DNA from: Sinonovacula constricta
Taxonomy: Eukaryota; Mollusca; Bivalvia; Cardiida; Solecurtidae
DNA length: 64,000 nt
Assembly: GCA_007844125.1 (NCBI GenBank)
Contig: CM017564.1
Coordinates: 11,431,326 to 11,495,325, forward strand
Direction of reading: 5' to 3'
Shown: positions 34,101 through 44,304 of the stretch, one piece after another
Layout of the letters: each line of letters begins with the position of its first letter
Numbering within the stretch: position 1 is the stretch's first letter
The notes under the pieces: generated by a model
What the model was told of the DNA's origin: nothing
Database searches by the model: none
Seen by the model: only the letters and a program-made list of their open reading frames with translations
Program-made: the position numbers and the translations under genes

Positions 34101-37100
34101 AATCGCTGATAACTAACTAAAATGTTGTCTCACGTAAAATGCATGTCAGCGGAATTCATTTTAAGCAGCCAGGGAAGTGCAGTGTACTCGATATGCATTT
34201 GCAAAATTCCATAAAAATACATTTATTTTAGGTATCGACTTTTAATTTGATAATTTTATTTCTGTATTTAACCATAGAATTTTTTGCATAGAAACATTAT
34301 CTTTTTTGACATAAATTTACTACAACTTGTTATAAGAAAGTTTGTTGCAGAATACTTAGAACATAATAATTACCTATTGCTCGACAAATTAATCAAACAT
34401 GACTGTGCAAATTGTAAACAATATGACCAAGCTGATTGACTTTTTCGAAATATCGCCGAATTTAATGGCAACAGCAATGTGTGGGCCCCTCCTGGGTGAA
34501 GGAGGGCAGATCAACAAAGAACATAGTTAAATGTGCTGATTTTGTCGACATTTTGATGCGCTTACAAGACACAGTGCGGTACAAACAATATAAATACACT
34601 CTTAATTGTCATCCCTTTAATACAGCGGAAACGTGAGACTACACTTCTCATTATATTTATTGAAATTGCTCCATATAAAAGTTTGATCAAATATGGCAAT
34701 ATATTATGGTACGTATTGCAAATGCTCGAAATCTTTCACAATATATCTTGGTACACTGCAAGCGTATCATGACGCCCTAGTATGTTCCTTCTTAACATAG
34801 AATTCTGCAATAGGATATCATACAGAAAAAAATTATAGTACTAAAAAAATCAACTAAATATGTAAACATGATCGATTTGCTAAGCAAAATATAAAATAAA
34901 TTAAGGATTCCAACCCAATTTTAAGACTGATTTCCAATATTTCTGCTTAGTATGCTTATTTAAAAATATTTTGCCACATTTTGTTTAATTTAGACTTAAA
35001 ATATTATAGTAAAAATTTTGGATTAAGTTTTAGCACAATTTATTTAATCAAAATAATCAGAAACTGGTACAAGTGATTCATAAAAATGGTTTTTAAATAA
35101 AGCACAATTAAGAAATAGGATTCTTTGAGCTCATCCTGGGATTCAACCCACAATTCTCAGTTTCAAGGTAATTTAGGCCATATATCAATACTCTTCAATT
35201 GAAGGCATTTCACAGTTAGGTTTGAACTTTCAATAGATGGTTATCGATTTTTCCCCAGGGTGCGCGCGCACCTGTTTGTCCGCCATCTTTGTGGTAAGGC
35301 GATCAAAACATCAGTAGCGTGAAAGCGCACGTTGTTTGTTGGTGTTTTTTAATTTACCTTTACAGACAATGAATAATTCTTTCAGTGATGTGAATTGTCA
35401 CAAAATATCTAATCCGAATCAGAAATCTTTTTCTCCATACCAGCCGTCATTACAAAGAGGAAAGGACGAGAGAAATTTTGGACGCCATGCTTTCGCGCTT
35501 GAACAGAGCATTCATTGTAACTAAGCGTTTTCAAGTGTTTTGGATTGCATTAAAAGTCAAAAGAAATTTTGGGAAATTCATACATAATGCTCGAATCGAA
35601 TAAGCTTATACTTTAGTTAAAGTGAAGACTGTTATTACACTAACTTTATTGTTTGACAGTGCGAATCTTAAAAATATCGCATTAAATGTCCATTATTTTT
35701 AAATCTATAAATAGGCACTTTGATGATTTCAGCTTATCTCAGATAGAAAATACCTATTTGTATAGGCACTTTGATGATTTCAGCTTATCTCAGATAGAAA
35801 ATACCTATTTGTAATGACAGGCAATGTGTTATGCTTTACTTTTTACATGGCTGTACGAGCAAGGTGGGCGGTCAGTTCAACCCCCGGTATCTACCAGTGG
35901 TATTTATTGGTATTTACCTGCCTGGAAAATACTCCCCAAAGTGGCAAATACTACCCCGATGATTTTGTTTGCCTTAAAATACTGCAGAAATCTGAACTGT
36001 GATAACTTTAAATAATGTATAATCATAATGATAATCAAATTACTTGGACATTTTCTTTTCTTTTTAACCTAAAATACATGTTAGAAAGTAATGCTAATCC
36101 ACCTGCACCTGACCTTTGACACTCAAAGCAACGCCATATGGTCTAGACTGTTAAAACAACAAGCTTCAGACAAGGGGCTGTAAATAGCCAGGGGCAACAT
36201 GGGCAAAAGTAAAATGTCATACATAATCTAGACAGTTTGTATAATTGGTACAAGTAAATGGTTGTGTATTGGGTATGGCATGAGCTAGAGTGTCAACTGT
36301 ATGGCTTCATCCCTGAGTAACTTTTTTAATTCCTCTTGTCATCACCACTTCCATAACTTCACTCCAAACCATTACCAAGCTACTATTCACCATAAAGCCA
36401 AAGGATCCAGTCCAGAATATAAAACAGCATTTTGCGGGATCTTTACAAGCAAAAATCATTTTTTTGAATGCATGAGAGAAAATTGTTTCGTCCAAACTGC
36501 AAGATACCAGCTCTAATAAAGAGTAAGAAACAAACTGTTCTCAAAACGAGCCTGAACGAGCTGTTACAGCTAACTATTTAAAATGGGTTTGCTTTCACAT
36601 TGACATTTGTCAATAAATAATAGCACATAGTGTTTTTATTTTTATTATTGTCCTACCTTTCAGCAAATTTTACAAACTTACATTATATTAGAATAATAAT
36701 TTCACAGAAAATTGAATTCAAGCTCCAGTACTTCTTTTAGAACCACACCATTTCTGAATTAAAAACAACACATTTTACGGTAACAAATATTTAATGACAG
36801 TAAATTCATCGATCAATAAACAGGAAAAGCAAAAGCAGTTAAGAAACTAACAGACTGCTTAGGAAATTGGAGCATGTAATGGTATTCGATTTCATATAAT
36901 AAATATGACAAATATAACATGGGTTTTAAGTAACTTAAAGCAATGAAAAAATAGTATATCATGATGTAAAGAATTGAAAACAGTACACATAATAAATGAC
37001 CCTGTTTTAAAACCAAAGTTTAGCAGTGCCCTTGTCCAAGCAGTTGCTGGCTTGTAACTCCTCAGCCTCTCAGTGCATGAGTTCGAGTCCTGGTCGTGGT

Positions 37101-40100
37101 GGTTTACCAGCTAACCCGCAATGCGCAGTGGTTCTACCATGGCACACGTCTGGGATCTAGCTACACCAATATTTAATCGGATGTCGCACTTTGCTGAAAC
37201 ACTAGATAGTTCACTATGTCTGGATATGCAATGTCCGACTGCAAGTCATCAGGCTGTCGTCGAAGACGAGTACGGATCAAAACCAATCAAATTAATCTTC
37301 TTCAAGTCCTTTTCACGCACAATAGCTCCAGTGTATTAATATAGTCCTATTGCACTTTGTAACCATTACACACGACATCTTTCGCGAAATAATCGATTTA
37401 ATCGTCGAATTGTAGGGACCTAAGCAGACATTAGTAAACAATGGCTTTACCACAAATATGGCGGACCGCATTGCTCGTGGGAAATGTGTGACGTCATACG
37501 ATAACCATCTATACATTGCACTATCAAAATCATGATCATGTTGACAAAGTAGTATTTGCAGAGGAAGACACTCAAAGATTTGTGTAACATAAATTTTTCT
37601 TCTTTACCCGTGAGAAGTCGAGGTGTTACAAGTTGGTAACTCAACTGGACATGGGTGCCCCTGTGGCAGGTTATAAAAAGCAACAACATTTCTATTCTTA
37701 CAGATGTTCAAACGTAACCTGAAAACACGTCAGTGTGAGGAGGGAGAGGATGAGGAGGGACTGGAACTGGAGGCGCCAGAGATCACCAGAGACGAGGATA
37801 GATCACTTACAGGTACAAAGGCACATCTTGTCAACTTCTTCATGCATCTGTCCCTTACGCTGGATAACTACTTAGCCTACGATGCTAACAGAAATTAGGG
37901 GTTTGGAAATAATTGTGCTTAAACTTAATTCATTCTCTTAATGTTAGTTATCAGTAGATAAAGTGGCAACTGGATCATGCATATCCTGCATTGATAACCA
38001 TAAGTTAATCTCCATTGATTTATTTATCTTCTTAATAATGATTTACACCAATACCTCTTGTTGACAAAAATGACAAAACCTGTGATTTGTTCATGTTGCC
38101 AAATACCTCAGTGTTTCCATTAGGATATACAATGCTTAGGAACCGAATTTGTACCTGCTGTGAGATGGCTGAAATTACTAAAATAACCCTAAAGGATTTA
38201 AATCAAAACAAAACTACAGTCTTTTAAATGATATCTTGATTTATAACAACATTATTATTAATTATTTTTATGACATACTGATGTCTTGGTCACCAAATGA
38301 CATCATCACCTTTGACATCAATTTGTTAGTGTTAAAACAATTAGATCCATTGCAATTTGTGCCTTCTTTATGTCAAAATAATAAGTTATTGCCAAGTCAG
38401 AATGCATCTCTTATTCTTTTCATAGATAGTTTTTATTTCTATTTATAAAATAATTAAAAATATTTACACTGATATAACAGTGGTTTCTTTGATTTTATTT
38501 TGTTTGTACAAAGGATTGCTGTAGCAGTAAAAAAAAAAAGTTGTTAAACTTTTTACCCTTAAACATTAATGCAATTTTTTTTTCAGTAAGGTTAAACAGT
38601 TTATCTTAAATATCTCATTTTTCTAAATATTTCCTATCGTATAATATTCAATGGAGACATAAACCAACAAAACATTTTGTAATTTGGAGCATTACAGCTG
38701 TAGAAACAATTGAAAATTTAACAAAACTTGAATCGTCTCCAGATAAATGAAATACTGTTGGTGTTTAATTTGAAGAAAAAAAAATAAATCCCAAAACACC
38801 ACAAAATATATTGCAAAATAAACATAGTGAGCTAGTCAGTCAGAATTTCTCTTTAAGCGGATCTTGGTTTTAGTACCGTATTACAACAGTAGATTACTAT
38901 AAATCATACAACCTCTACTCTAATTTTTTTTTCAGAGAGGTCCAGAATTGGCTTATCAACCATCAGTACAATTCGTGAGGAGATTAGCACGATTGTTGAG
39001 GAACCTTCAATCCATGAAACTTCCAGGCGCAGCACGCGTCACAGTGAACAACAACAGCAGTTACTACCACCACCGCAAGAACATCAACATGATGCTCTCT
39101 CGCATTCTATAGCAGATCTCAACGCCACTGTTGCTGTGCCCAATACATCACTTCCAGACCCAAATGTGTCCGATATCTTCGGTCATTCGGTAAATGAGCC
39201 CCACATAGACCTACCAGAGGTTCCCAGCCTGATCCACCCACATCATTTTGATGAGGATGGTCCCCCATCTATAGCCCCATTCTCAGTGGGCCCAACATCT
39301 GTCGGACCTCCATCAGTTGGACCTCCATCAGTCGGTGTAGTGGTAAGTAGACATAATTATCATACAGGTTTTTACTTCTTGATTTTATTAATTTATTTAT
39401 GTTTTACTTTCCAGGTCACTGGACGATATTTTTTAATAGTTTTTTTTGTTTTGGTGTACCAAGTTGACCTGACTAAATATTTAGAACATTAATGTTTTTT
39501 TAAGACGAAAAGGTGGAGCTTTTGTCAGAAGCCTTTCGCCAGCATTAATTTTGATAAATTCTGTTTCTGGAAAACTATTAAAATATATATTTTCTTCAAA
39601 ATTTCAATACTTTTTTTCCTATAAAAAAGGGAGCTCATTTCAAAAGACCGGACCCGGTAGCGCAATAGGTAGAGCGTCCAGGTACAAGAGGCACCGGGTT
39701 TTTATCCCGGGCCGCGACATACCAAAGTAGTGAAAAATGGTAGTGGTATAGTTCCCTTGAAAACGCTCAAGCAAATATAAGGGTAGTTCCACAACTGGTT
39801 GGCCCGGTGTCAGGATAATGAGCCTGGCTGTGGTCTCGTGCCAGGTGATACACATTGAAGGCTGTACTATATCTGCTTCAAGTGTGCACCGTTTCCAGAT
39901 AACTGAAATACTGTTGGTGGGATGATAAACCTAATAAACATAAACATTTCAAAAGTGTATTGAACCCTATAATTAATGTTGGCTTTTTTTTTTTTACTTT
40001 TTATGGTACTGTCAAGCTTTTATGGCACTATCAACGAGTAAGGAAAATGAAGTCTTTTGTCTTCGAATAACTTCTCTTACTCTTCAGTTTTGATAAATTT

Positions 40101-41290
40101 TCTACATATTATTATTGTCAAGTATTTTCCATTGTACACTGTGATATGGATCGCTTTCTGACAAGTGATTTTTTGCTTAACATTTTTCGAGACTGCTTTC
40201 CAAATTTAAAGTTAACTTCTAGTCTGTTTTAATTAACTTGCATAACTGTCATAAGCTGACACTTTTCACACAGACAAAAATGTCTATCTTTGTTTAATTT
40301 TCTTTTGCACAAGTAACAGCCAGGAGTCGACCTGCAGAACCATTTTATAGTTTGTAATTTTTCTGAATTTTAACAACAGAATGGTGTTTCTGTCTTTATT
40401 TTTGTGACATTTCCCATCAGTTTAGTCCTTAAAGACCTTGCTCTACCACCGGCCGCAATAGCTAAAGCGGTAGAGCGACGTCTTGCGGATCTGGAGGTCG
40501 CGTGTTCAAACCCCGGCCGGATCAAACCAAAGACCTTAAAGTTGGTAGTAGTGGCTTCCCTCCTAACGCTCAGGGCTAATGGGACAGCATTATGCCTGAC
40601 TCGTTGGTGTCAGTGTAATGGACCGGCCGGGTTCAGTCCCTGGACACCTCATGAGTGCCCCTGTGCTAATATGATAGAAATGTCGCTGCACAGTATCAGC
40701 AAAAATGCCGGCAAATCCCATCCCATCCCTTGCTCTTCCAGCTTAAAATTTCCTGCACTGAGATTGTAAGTGATCTTAACTATAGTCTTATATCGATTGA
40801 TAGGTCAACCAAAGACTAATTTTACTTCAGAGTCAAAACTACTCAATCTACGAAAAAAGGAACTAAAATTACGGTACATCTATTTTACACACATTCAATA
40901 AATATAAATAGTAAAAAGTAATAGTGAACAGAATGATCTTCTGTTGACCATTCCTAATAGAAGCCGTGTCACATTCTGCATTGTGTTGTGTTTCAGTCGT
41001 TCGGAGGTGACGTAGAGGGAGGTGACCTGATGCCTGAGGATGCTGAGCAGGAGGAGAAGAGATGGACAAAGCGAACAGAACAGATGCAGCACACACTAGA
41101 TTCAGGGTTTAAGTTCACTGACGAACTCAGTTTTAAGGACATGGCTCGAAAGCTGAATCGTAAACAGGTCACATCGAAGTTCTATACCTTACTGGTGTTA
41201 AAGAAGCATAAAGTGGTCACAGTTCATCAAGAGGAGGCATTCGGAGACATTCTTATTGGCAAAGGACCAAAGTTTGGTGTGCCCTGTTAG
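19052..41290 (+). CDS. RAD21: Cohesin subunit RAD21 (SCC1 kleisin), complete
   Basis: RAD21 is the kleisin that closes the SMC1-SMC3 cohesin ring. It holds sister chromatids together, supports DNA repair and looping, and is cut by separase at anaphase. Eleven coding exons join in frame to 675 residues (human: 631): 19052-19195, 19650-19876, 20738-20847, 21639-21845, 23257-23328, 30255-30347, 32225-32368, 33491-33711, 37704-37812, 38936-39342, 40997-41290. All introns are GT-AG. The N-terminal SMC3-binding domain (about 1-110) opens [20 protein letters not shown], as in vertebrates. The STAG-binding region includes [11 protein letters not shown] (about 375-385), and the C-terminal SMC1-binding winged helix is at about 600-675. 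Separase-type ExxR motifs lie at 169-172 (ELLR) and 470-473 (ETSR). The linker has an acidic Asp run and a GPPSV repeat. Intron 6 is nearly 7 kb because of transposons. No exon is damaged. Confidence 0.97.
19650..19876 (+). CDS. RAD21: RAD21 exon 3, residues 49-124
   Basis: It begins after ATTTTCAG and encodes [20 protein letters not shown] and the [18 protein letters not shown] core of the Rad21/Rec8 N-terminal domain. It ends after two bases of codon 124 before GTACGC. Open reading continues into the intron, giving a misleading longer frame. Confidence 0.97.
20045..20377 (+). mobile_element. TIR element, 6-bp TSD family, diverged copy D (intron 3)
   Basis: Ends CAGTGTTTTCATTA and TAATGAAAACCCTG are inverse to each other at 13 of 14 positions. 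CATGAC flanks both sides (20,039-20,044 and 20,378-20,383). The interior shares AGGCGGCCGGCGGCC and CTTC-rich blocks with copies A-C, but the element is longer (333 bases). It is a sister subfamily with the same ends and target length, inside RAD21 intron 3. Confidence 0.85.
20738..20847 (+). CDS. RAD21: RAD21 exon 4, residues 124-161
   Basis: It follows a TTTTTCAG acceptor, encodes [20 protein letters not shown] and the start of the linker, and ends one base into codon 161 before GTAATT. Confidence 0.95.
21190..21350 (+). repeat. SINE fragment (intron 4)
   Basis: A B-box-like GGGTTCAAGTCTC at 21,245-21,257 is followed by the GTGGTTCTACTG ... TTTGTCTGGGAT tail shared with the fragments near 240 and 37,130. 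The A-box half is degraded. Confidence 0.5.
21445..21515 (+). repeat. Diverged piece of the 124-bp repeat (intron 4)
   Basis: GTGGTACTCATTAGAAAATG, then CTCAATAAAACAATTTCATGG and GTTGAGAACCATGGGATGTA, follows the order of motifs in the array at 1.55-2.64 kb. It indicates a dispersed single-unit relative of that satellite. Confidence 0.6.
21639..21845 (+). CDS. RAD21: RAD21 exon 5, residues 161-230, first separase site
   Basis: Encodes [19 protein letters not shown]169-L-L-R172 matches the separase consensus ExxR and falls at the same residue number as the human site R172. The exon continues through a Met- and Pro-rich linker ([18 protein letters not shown]) and ends one base into codon 230 before GTATGT. 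Confidence 0.95.
22022..22850 (+). mobile_element. TA-flanked TIR element (intron 5)
   Basis: The left end CCGTACTTACTCACTTATAA and the inverse of the right end, CCATACATTCTCACTTATAA, match at 17 of 20 positions, with TA on both sides. Subterminal CTTATAAGACGA blocks are repeated. The element is 829 bases and noncoding. It shares CCGTA ends and the TA target with 10,849-13,158 but little internal sequence. Confidence 0.8.
23257..23328 (+). CDS. RAD21: RAD21 exon 6, residues 230-254, acidic run
   Basis: A 72-base exon after CTATCTAG encodes [18 protein letters not shown] and ends FLG before GTAAGT. The GATGAC run resembles a trinucleotide microsatellite captured in coding sequence. The phase is kept (1 to 1), so skipping it would leave the frame intact. 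Confidence 0.92.
23757..25268 (+). mobile_element. Helentron-like element with 145-bp tandem core
   Basis: The element begins TTTAGCTCATCTGAGC and ends with the hairpin AGGGCCATCATGGCCCT (25,246-25,262; 8-bp perfect stem, 1-base loop) followed by CTTGTTT. Just inside the right end TCAGGTGAGC is the inverse of the left GCTCATCTGA (one mismatch), a subterminal inverted repeat. Between them lie eight 145-base units starting at 23,835 and every 145 bases to 24,850, plus a decayed one. Units from 24,125 to 24,994 are almost identical, so expansion was recent. Tandem-core elements with these features are known in bivalves ('pearl'/HINE type, rolling-circle). No Rep-helicase is present; it is non-autonomous. 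Confidence 0.8.
26286..26878. repeat. Internal inverted repeat pair, arms about 50 bp
   Basis: The left arm 26,286-26,341 (containing AATTCACCTTTCCGTGAG and CTAAAAATAGA) is the approximate inverse of the right arm 26,831-26,878 (CTATTTTTAGACTCGCGG and AAAGGTGAATT). About 490 bases separate the arms, which include two ATGCAARCTCCGCC-like boxes near 26,135 and 26,236. It may be a second, older element nested in 23,575-26,969. Confidence 0.6.
28282..28691 (+). mobile_element. CAGGG-ended insertion inside hAT element, 5-bp TSD
   Basis: The sister hAT copy at 49,224-51,021 has an uninterrupted TTGACACTAGCC at this place. Here CAGGGTTCGCACAG to CTGTATGAACCCTG is inserted with TGACA duplicated (28,277-28,281 and 28,692-28,696). 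The interior is built of CTTAAAAAGTGCTTAA-type repeats. The empty site makes the boundaries exact. Confidence 0.9.
28792..29214 (+). repeat. 141-bp segment in three tandem copies
   Basis: Units starting at 28,792, 28,933 and 29,074 each begin GTGTATTGGTAA and end CACTTGAGYGATT. The sister hAT copy has a single unit (from about 50,236). The copies differ at only a few positions, so triplication followed insertion of this element or arose in its source copy. Confidence 0.92.
30255..30347 (+). CDS. RAD21: RAD21 exon 7, residues 254-285
   Basis: Follows CTATCTGCAG and encodes [20 protein letters not shown] plus a Pro/Glu-rich stretch, then GTAAGA. It aligns to the poorly conserved linker of vertebrate RAD21 by position and by a GG-x-x-x-D pattern. 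Confidence 0.92.
30995..31175 (-). repeat. SINE fragment, minus orientation (intron 7)
   Basis: On the minus strand GTGGCATAATGGTAGAGCC (A-box-like) and GTGGGTTCAAATCCTG (B-box) are followed by the TTCTACCCAGCCATTTGTCT tail found in other fragments of this window. Confidence 0.6.
31357..32132 (+). mobile_element. Helentron-like element, short copy (intron 7)
   Basis: Same family as 23,757-25,268. It starts TTTTAGCTCACCTGAAC and ends in the same 17-base GGCC hairpin (32,110-32,126) before CTTGTTT. It has about three diverged core units instead of eight. The left GCTCACCTGA is the inverse of the ideal right subterminal repeat (here TTAGGTGAGA). Confidence 0.8.
32225..32368 (+). CDS. RAD21: RAD21 exon 8, residues 285-333
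   Basis: After TTTGTTGCAG it encodes a Thr/Pro-rich stretch and the strongly conserved [19 protein letters not shown] at the start of the STAG (SA)-binding region, then GTTAGC. Vertebrate RAD21 has a near-identical block. Confidence 0.95.
33160..33440. repeat. 42-bp minisatellite in intron 8, open on both strands
   Basis: About six and a half units of TCTGTCAAGGGAGACAATGG plus TTGTATCACCTTTGATACTTAT. Because 42 is divisible by three, two plus-strand frames and one minus-strand frame stay open across it (119, 102 and 89 residues). The longest plus frame ends in the TAG of the exon 9 acceptor and is out of phase with exon 9, so it is not an extended RAD21 exon. Confidence 0.92.
33491..33711 (+). 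CDS. RAD21: RAD21 exon 9, residues 333-406, STAG-binding core
   Basis: After ATGCTTGTAG it encodes a basic run ([12 protein letters not shown]), then [20 protein letters not shown] and [16 protein letters not shown], the best conserved part of the middle region in animals. It ends at a codon boundary before GTAAGT. The basic run may serve as a nuclear localisation signal. Confidence 0.96.
33912..34779 (+). mobile_element. hAT-like short element, 8-bp TSD (intron 9)
   Basis: Begins TAGGGCTTTCGTG and ends CATGACGCCCTA. AGTATGTT flanks at 33,904-33,911 and 34,779-34,786, sharing one A with the end. Subterminal ATTGCGATACA motifs recur near both ends. No coding sequence was seen. Confidence 0.75.
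35259..35524 (+). other. Candidate promoter and small ORF within intron 9
   Basis: A perfect 14-base GC palindrome, GGTGCGCGCGCACC (35,259-35,272), is followed by a YY1-like CGCCATCTTTG and a possible donor (GTAAGG at 35,293). Some 70 bases later a good acceptor (TTTACCTTTACAG) precedes an ATG at 35,369. The 51-residue frame from there opens [20 protein letters not shown] and ends at 35,524. The arrangement resembles a TATA-less promoter with a tiny 5' intron, inside RAD21 on the same strand. It could be the 5' end of a retroelement or chance. I do not recognise the peptide. Confidence 0.22.
35711..35812 (+). repeat. 51-bp perfect tandem duplication (intron 9)
   Basis: Two copies beginning ATAGGCACTTTGATGATTTC at 35,711 and 35,762 are identical as read. 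The unit contains CTCAGATAGAAAATACC, a block also seen inside the GGTGGTATC-ended elements. Confidence 0.9.
37035..37170 (+). repeat. SINE fragment (intron 9)
   Basis: A B-box-like GAGTTCGAGTCCTGG at 37,080-37,094 is followed by the GTGGTTCTACCATGG ... GTCTGGGATCT tail shared with other fragments. The head is truncated. Confidence 0.55.
37704..37812 (+). CDS. RAD21: RAD21 exon 10, residues 407-443
   Basis: After TATTCTTACAG it encodes [20 protein letters not shown] and further acidic residues, then GTACAA. It corresponds to the vertebrate segment after the LFTRCL-like motif; the acidic tail is diverged. Confidence 0.92.
37813..38935. other. RAD21 intron 10, no element recognised
   Basis: AT-rich intron ending in a long T-run before CAG. 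No transposon, SINE or tandem repeat was seen, which sets it apart from the other long introns. Confidence 0.5.
38936..39342 (+). CDS. RAD21: RAD21 exon 11, residues 443-578, second separase site
   Basis: Encodes [21 protein letters not shown]470-T-S-R473 fits separase ExxR and sits in the position of the human second site (near R450), with a shared EEPS motif just before it. A Gln/Pro/His-rich stretch follows, and near the end a GPPSV unit is repeated. It ends at a codon boundary before GTAAGT. Confidence 0.94.
39648..39945 (+). mobile_element. tRNA-derived SINE (type 2) in RAD21 intron 11
   Basis: The head CCCGGTAGCGCAATAGGTAG holds an A-box; the B-box is decayed (GGGTTTTTATCCC). The body and AATAAACATAAAC tail match, in reverse, the copy at 5,782-6,074. 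Confidence 0.8.
40451..40735 (+). mobile_element. tRNA-derived SINE (type 1) in RAD21 intron 11
   Basis: The head GGCCGCAATAGCTAAAGCGG has an A-box and a B-box-like GTTCAAACCCC. The body shares AAAGTTGGTAGTA and ATAGAAATGTCGCTGCACAG with the copy at 18,113. It ends in a CCCATCCCATCCCT run. Confidence 0.85.
40997..41290 (+). CDS. RAD21: RAD21 exon 12, residues 579-675, winged helix and stop
   Basis: After TTGTGTTTCAG it encodes an acidic lead, then [13 protein letters not shown] and the C-terminal winged helix ([20 protein letters not shown], then [15 protein letters not shown]) that binds the SMC1 head. Stop TAG is at 41,288-41,290. The helix is close to vertebrate RAD21, including NRKQ and KFY. 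Confidence 0.97.
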   Translation, partial: SFGGDVEGGDLMPEDAEQEEKRWTKRTEQMQHTLDSGFKFTDELSFKDMARKLNRKQVTSKFYTLLVLKKHKVVTVHQEEAFGDILIGKGPKFGVPC

Positions 41291-41741
41291 CATAGATTTA
41301 TTGTGGTAATGGGTTATTTATACCGGTATTGATTTCATGTGTCGTAAGACAATATACAATACACACCTACCCCACACCCCAGCACAGTTAGGGTTCTTTA
41401 ATTGAACAAATTATTCAAAAGTGCCAGTGGAGAAGAGGGGGTGACACTTGTGTTCAAATATTTTCAAAGAAAAGATCTGTCAAAGAGTTTCAGATATGTG
41501 AGGTAACCGTCTTAGAATTTGGTAAAGCACGGTCACAATTCTCAAACTAATCGTCTATTTATTTGAAAACATTGTTAAACTAAGAGGTTCAAATATGTTA
41601 CTAGTATCAGCTTTAAGGGGTTATCTTATGAAATACTACCCTTATTTGGTGCCCAATATAGTCTCTCTTAAAATTAGAGTTCAATTTTTAAATACTTTTG
41701 TTGAATATTTATCAGATCTTCTTGTTAATATTAATAATAAA
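41291..41741 (+). other. RAD21: RAD21 3' UTR (end uncertain)
   Basis: The first AATAAA after the stop that I noticed is at 41,736-41,741, but further AATAAA motifs occur near 42,250 and 42,635, so the cleavage site cannot be fixed. Later candidates fall in the segmentally duplicated block. Confidence 0.3.
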
Positions 41742-44304
41742 ATAGAGTTATACTATATATCACAACAGGTGAGTTAATTACTGATACAAGAAAAATGAGT
41801 GGACTATTCTGTTGATAATTTTGTGTGTAAACAGAACATGACAACCTTGATCGTCATCTTCAAACTGCCAAGACTCAAAGAAACCTACAACTTGTGTGAT
41901 CATGATTATTTAAGTATATAGTGCAGTACAAATCACTAATGCAAGTTGATAAGAATTTAAAGTAATTCAAAGAGCTCTATATAGTTAGTAAAAACCACAA
42001 ACCAACTACTCTTTAAAAAACCATTACATGTTGTTATATTGAAACTGTCTTCTTATATCTGAACATCAACTTGTACATAATATATCTACTAAGTGTGCAA
42101 TCTGCCATTTCGATGTTTGTAAAATCACTGGTGTCAAACTATTATGTGAATGAGGATAAAGGTATTAATGACAGAGCTTCATTAACCTGTTACAAATATT
42201 GCTGCAGTCAACAAATTCAGCACAAATCTTTACCAAACTTTAGGGATTAATAATAAAACCTGAAAAAGGTAGTGAAAAATTTAGAGTTTCCTTAAAAATT
42301 CTGAGGGGGACTTTTTCTAAATGTTCACAATTAAAGCCATCTTTTGTTTTGCCAAGTGGATATTTAAAATATTGTGCTTAAGCTGTTGATAAATGTAAAG
42401 TTTAAAATATATCTTTTGTGATGTTGACTCTTCAAATTATTATGATGTGAATCTAAGTAGGCTTAACAGAGCTCTGATATTGTCAGTAGTCATACACAAC
42501 CCAAGACCAAATGGGTCGATTTATGGAAACAATTAGGAAAAAGTAACTCCTTTAAGTGTGAAGTTCTTTCATTCTACCTTCTCATTTTCTTGTAAAATAT
42601 TAAACTTTAAGGCAGCAAAATTGTACCATTTCAAAATAAAATATTACCATAATTAATTTGTATGTCATGTTGTAACATTGTTAATTTCACATTTTTAGAT
42701 TCATTGTCATAATCATTAGCCTTTTATTCATATATGTATTATTTTAGTGTAAATTCTATTTCATTAAACTTTTAAAACCCTTCTATTTACCCTCTTTTTG
42801 TCAATGCAGAAAATTAAATCTCTACAGTATGAAATTACAGAAAGTAGTGCTTGCGTATCTTCCAGAATTTAATAATATATCAAGTATTGAATTTATAAAT
42901 TTTTTGTGTGGTTTATAAAGTTACATATTAAAGACCATAAATGCACTGACATACTTTTCATGTTAAATATTGCTCTAAATGAGCTATCCCACTTAGGAAA
43001 GCCTGTATGAAAGTTATATATTTGATCAGAGTTTCATCATGCAAAAGGTATGAAATAAGAATGTGAAAAGGAGAAAATGATTTTTGTCCAACTTTAACAA
43101 GAAAATAAAAAAAACAACTTCTCAAGTTAATTGCTGCGCCTTAATAAACCCTTTATGATCAATGACAAAAGCAATGATTAATCCAAACATACCTTTAAAA
43201 TATTTTTTTTATGATGTATCTCGAAAAACATTCAAAAATAGATTTATGTACATTTTAACTGTAAACTTGTACTCCCGTTTTATAGACATTCATGTTTAAT
43301 CAGTTGTGTTAAGAGTTTCGATTTTCTGCTTCCTTATTTAACAAGAAAATAGTGAAGAAGAAAAGATTGTTACTTGTGTTTTGTTACAGTCACTAGAAAT
43401 TTTCAACCATAACTATGTTTTATAATTTCAATTGCATAAATCTTTATTACATGATTAACTGTGCATATGATTTTGCAGTAAAAAATCAAGATAAAATGAA
43501 GCTTTCATTTCTAGAGATATGTATATTTATTGATTTCATATTTGCAGAAAAATAGGTTTGTGTCGTTCTAGATAAGTTACTGTTTACACAGATGTAGAAA
43601 AAAAGAGTTAATTGTCTGTAGCGTGTTTATAAAAGTTTAGAATAAGCTATTTCAGTATAAATAAAGGAAGAACCCAGAGTAAATCCATACAAAACGCATG
43701 ATTTGTTATGCTTTTAATAAAATAATTTTGGTACAGCTTTCTATGTTGAAAACTATACTTTAATAATATTCCAATTCTAATATTTTTTTAATCATTTTAA
43801 TTTTTAGATGCATTCATACCACTTGTCTGTGATTAGAATATTTCATATATTTTTAAGAACATAGATTAACTCTAAACCTGCTAAACACAAATTCTGCAGG
43901 CTTTTACAAATAGTTAAGAGCCAGATCAGCCAGGATTAAAGATTATAAAACTTTGAGATTGAATCCAAGCTCTAAAGCATCTGATTGGTCCAATTCAAAT
44001 TTTATTTGAATCCAGCCAATCATATTATTGTTTTTTTGTCACTGACACAAACTCGAACTTTTATAATCTTCAGCCCAGCTCCCAATAAAACGCTGATTAT
44101 TTGCTGTATTTCACGGTGTTTCTTGTGTTGTATTATTTGTACTTTTCTTCATGCTGTTCATTATCCCTACATTTCACCCATCATCCGTATCGATCATTAA
44201 CATAGAAGGAATTTTACTTGAAATTGTTTTATAATAAATTTCATGTTATTGATTTGGGTTTGTTTTTCTTCCTGCATTTTCAGTTAGGTATCGAATGTAA
44301 ATAC

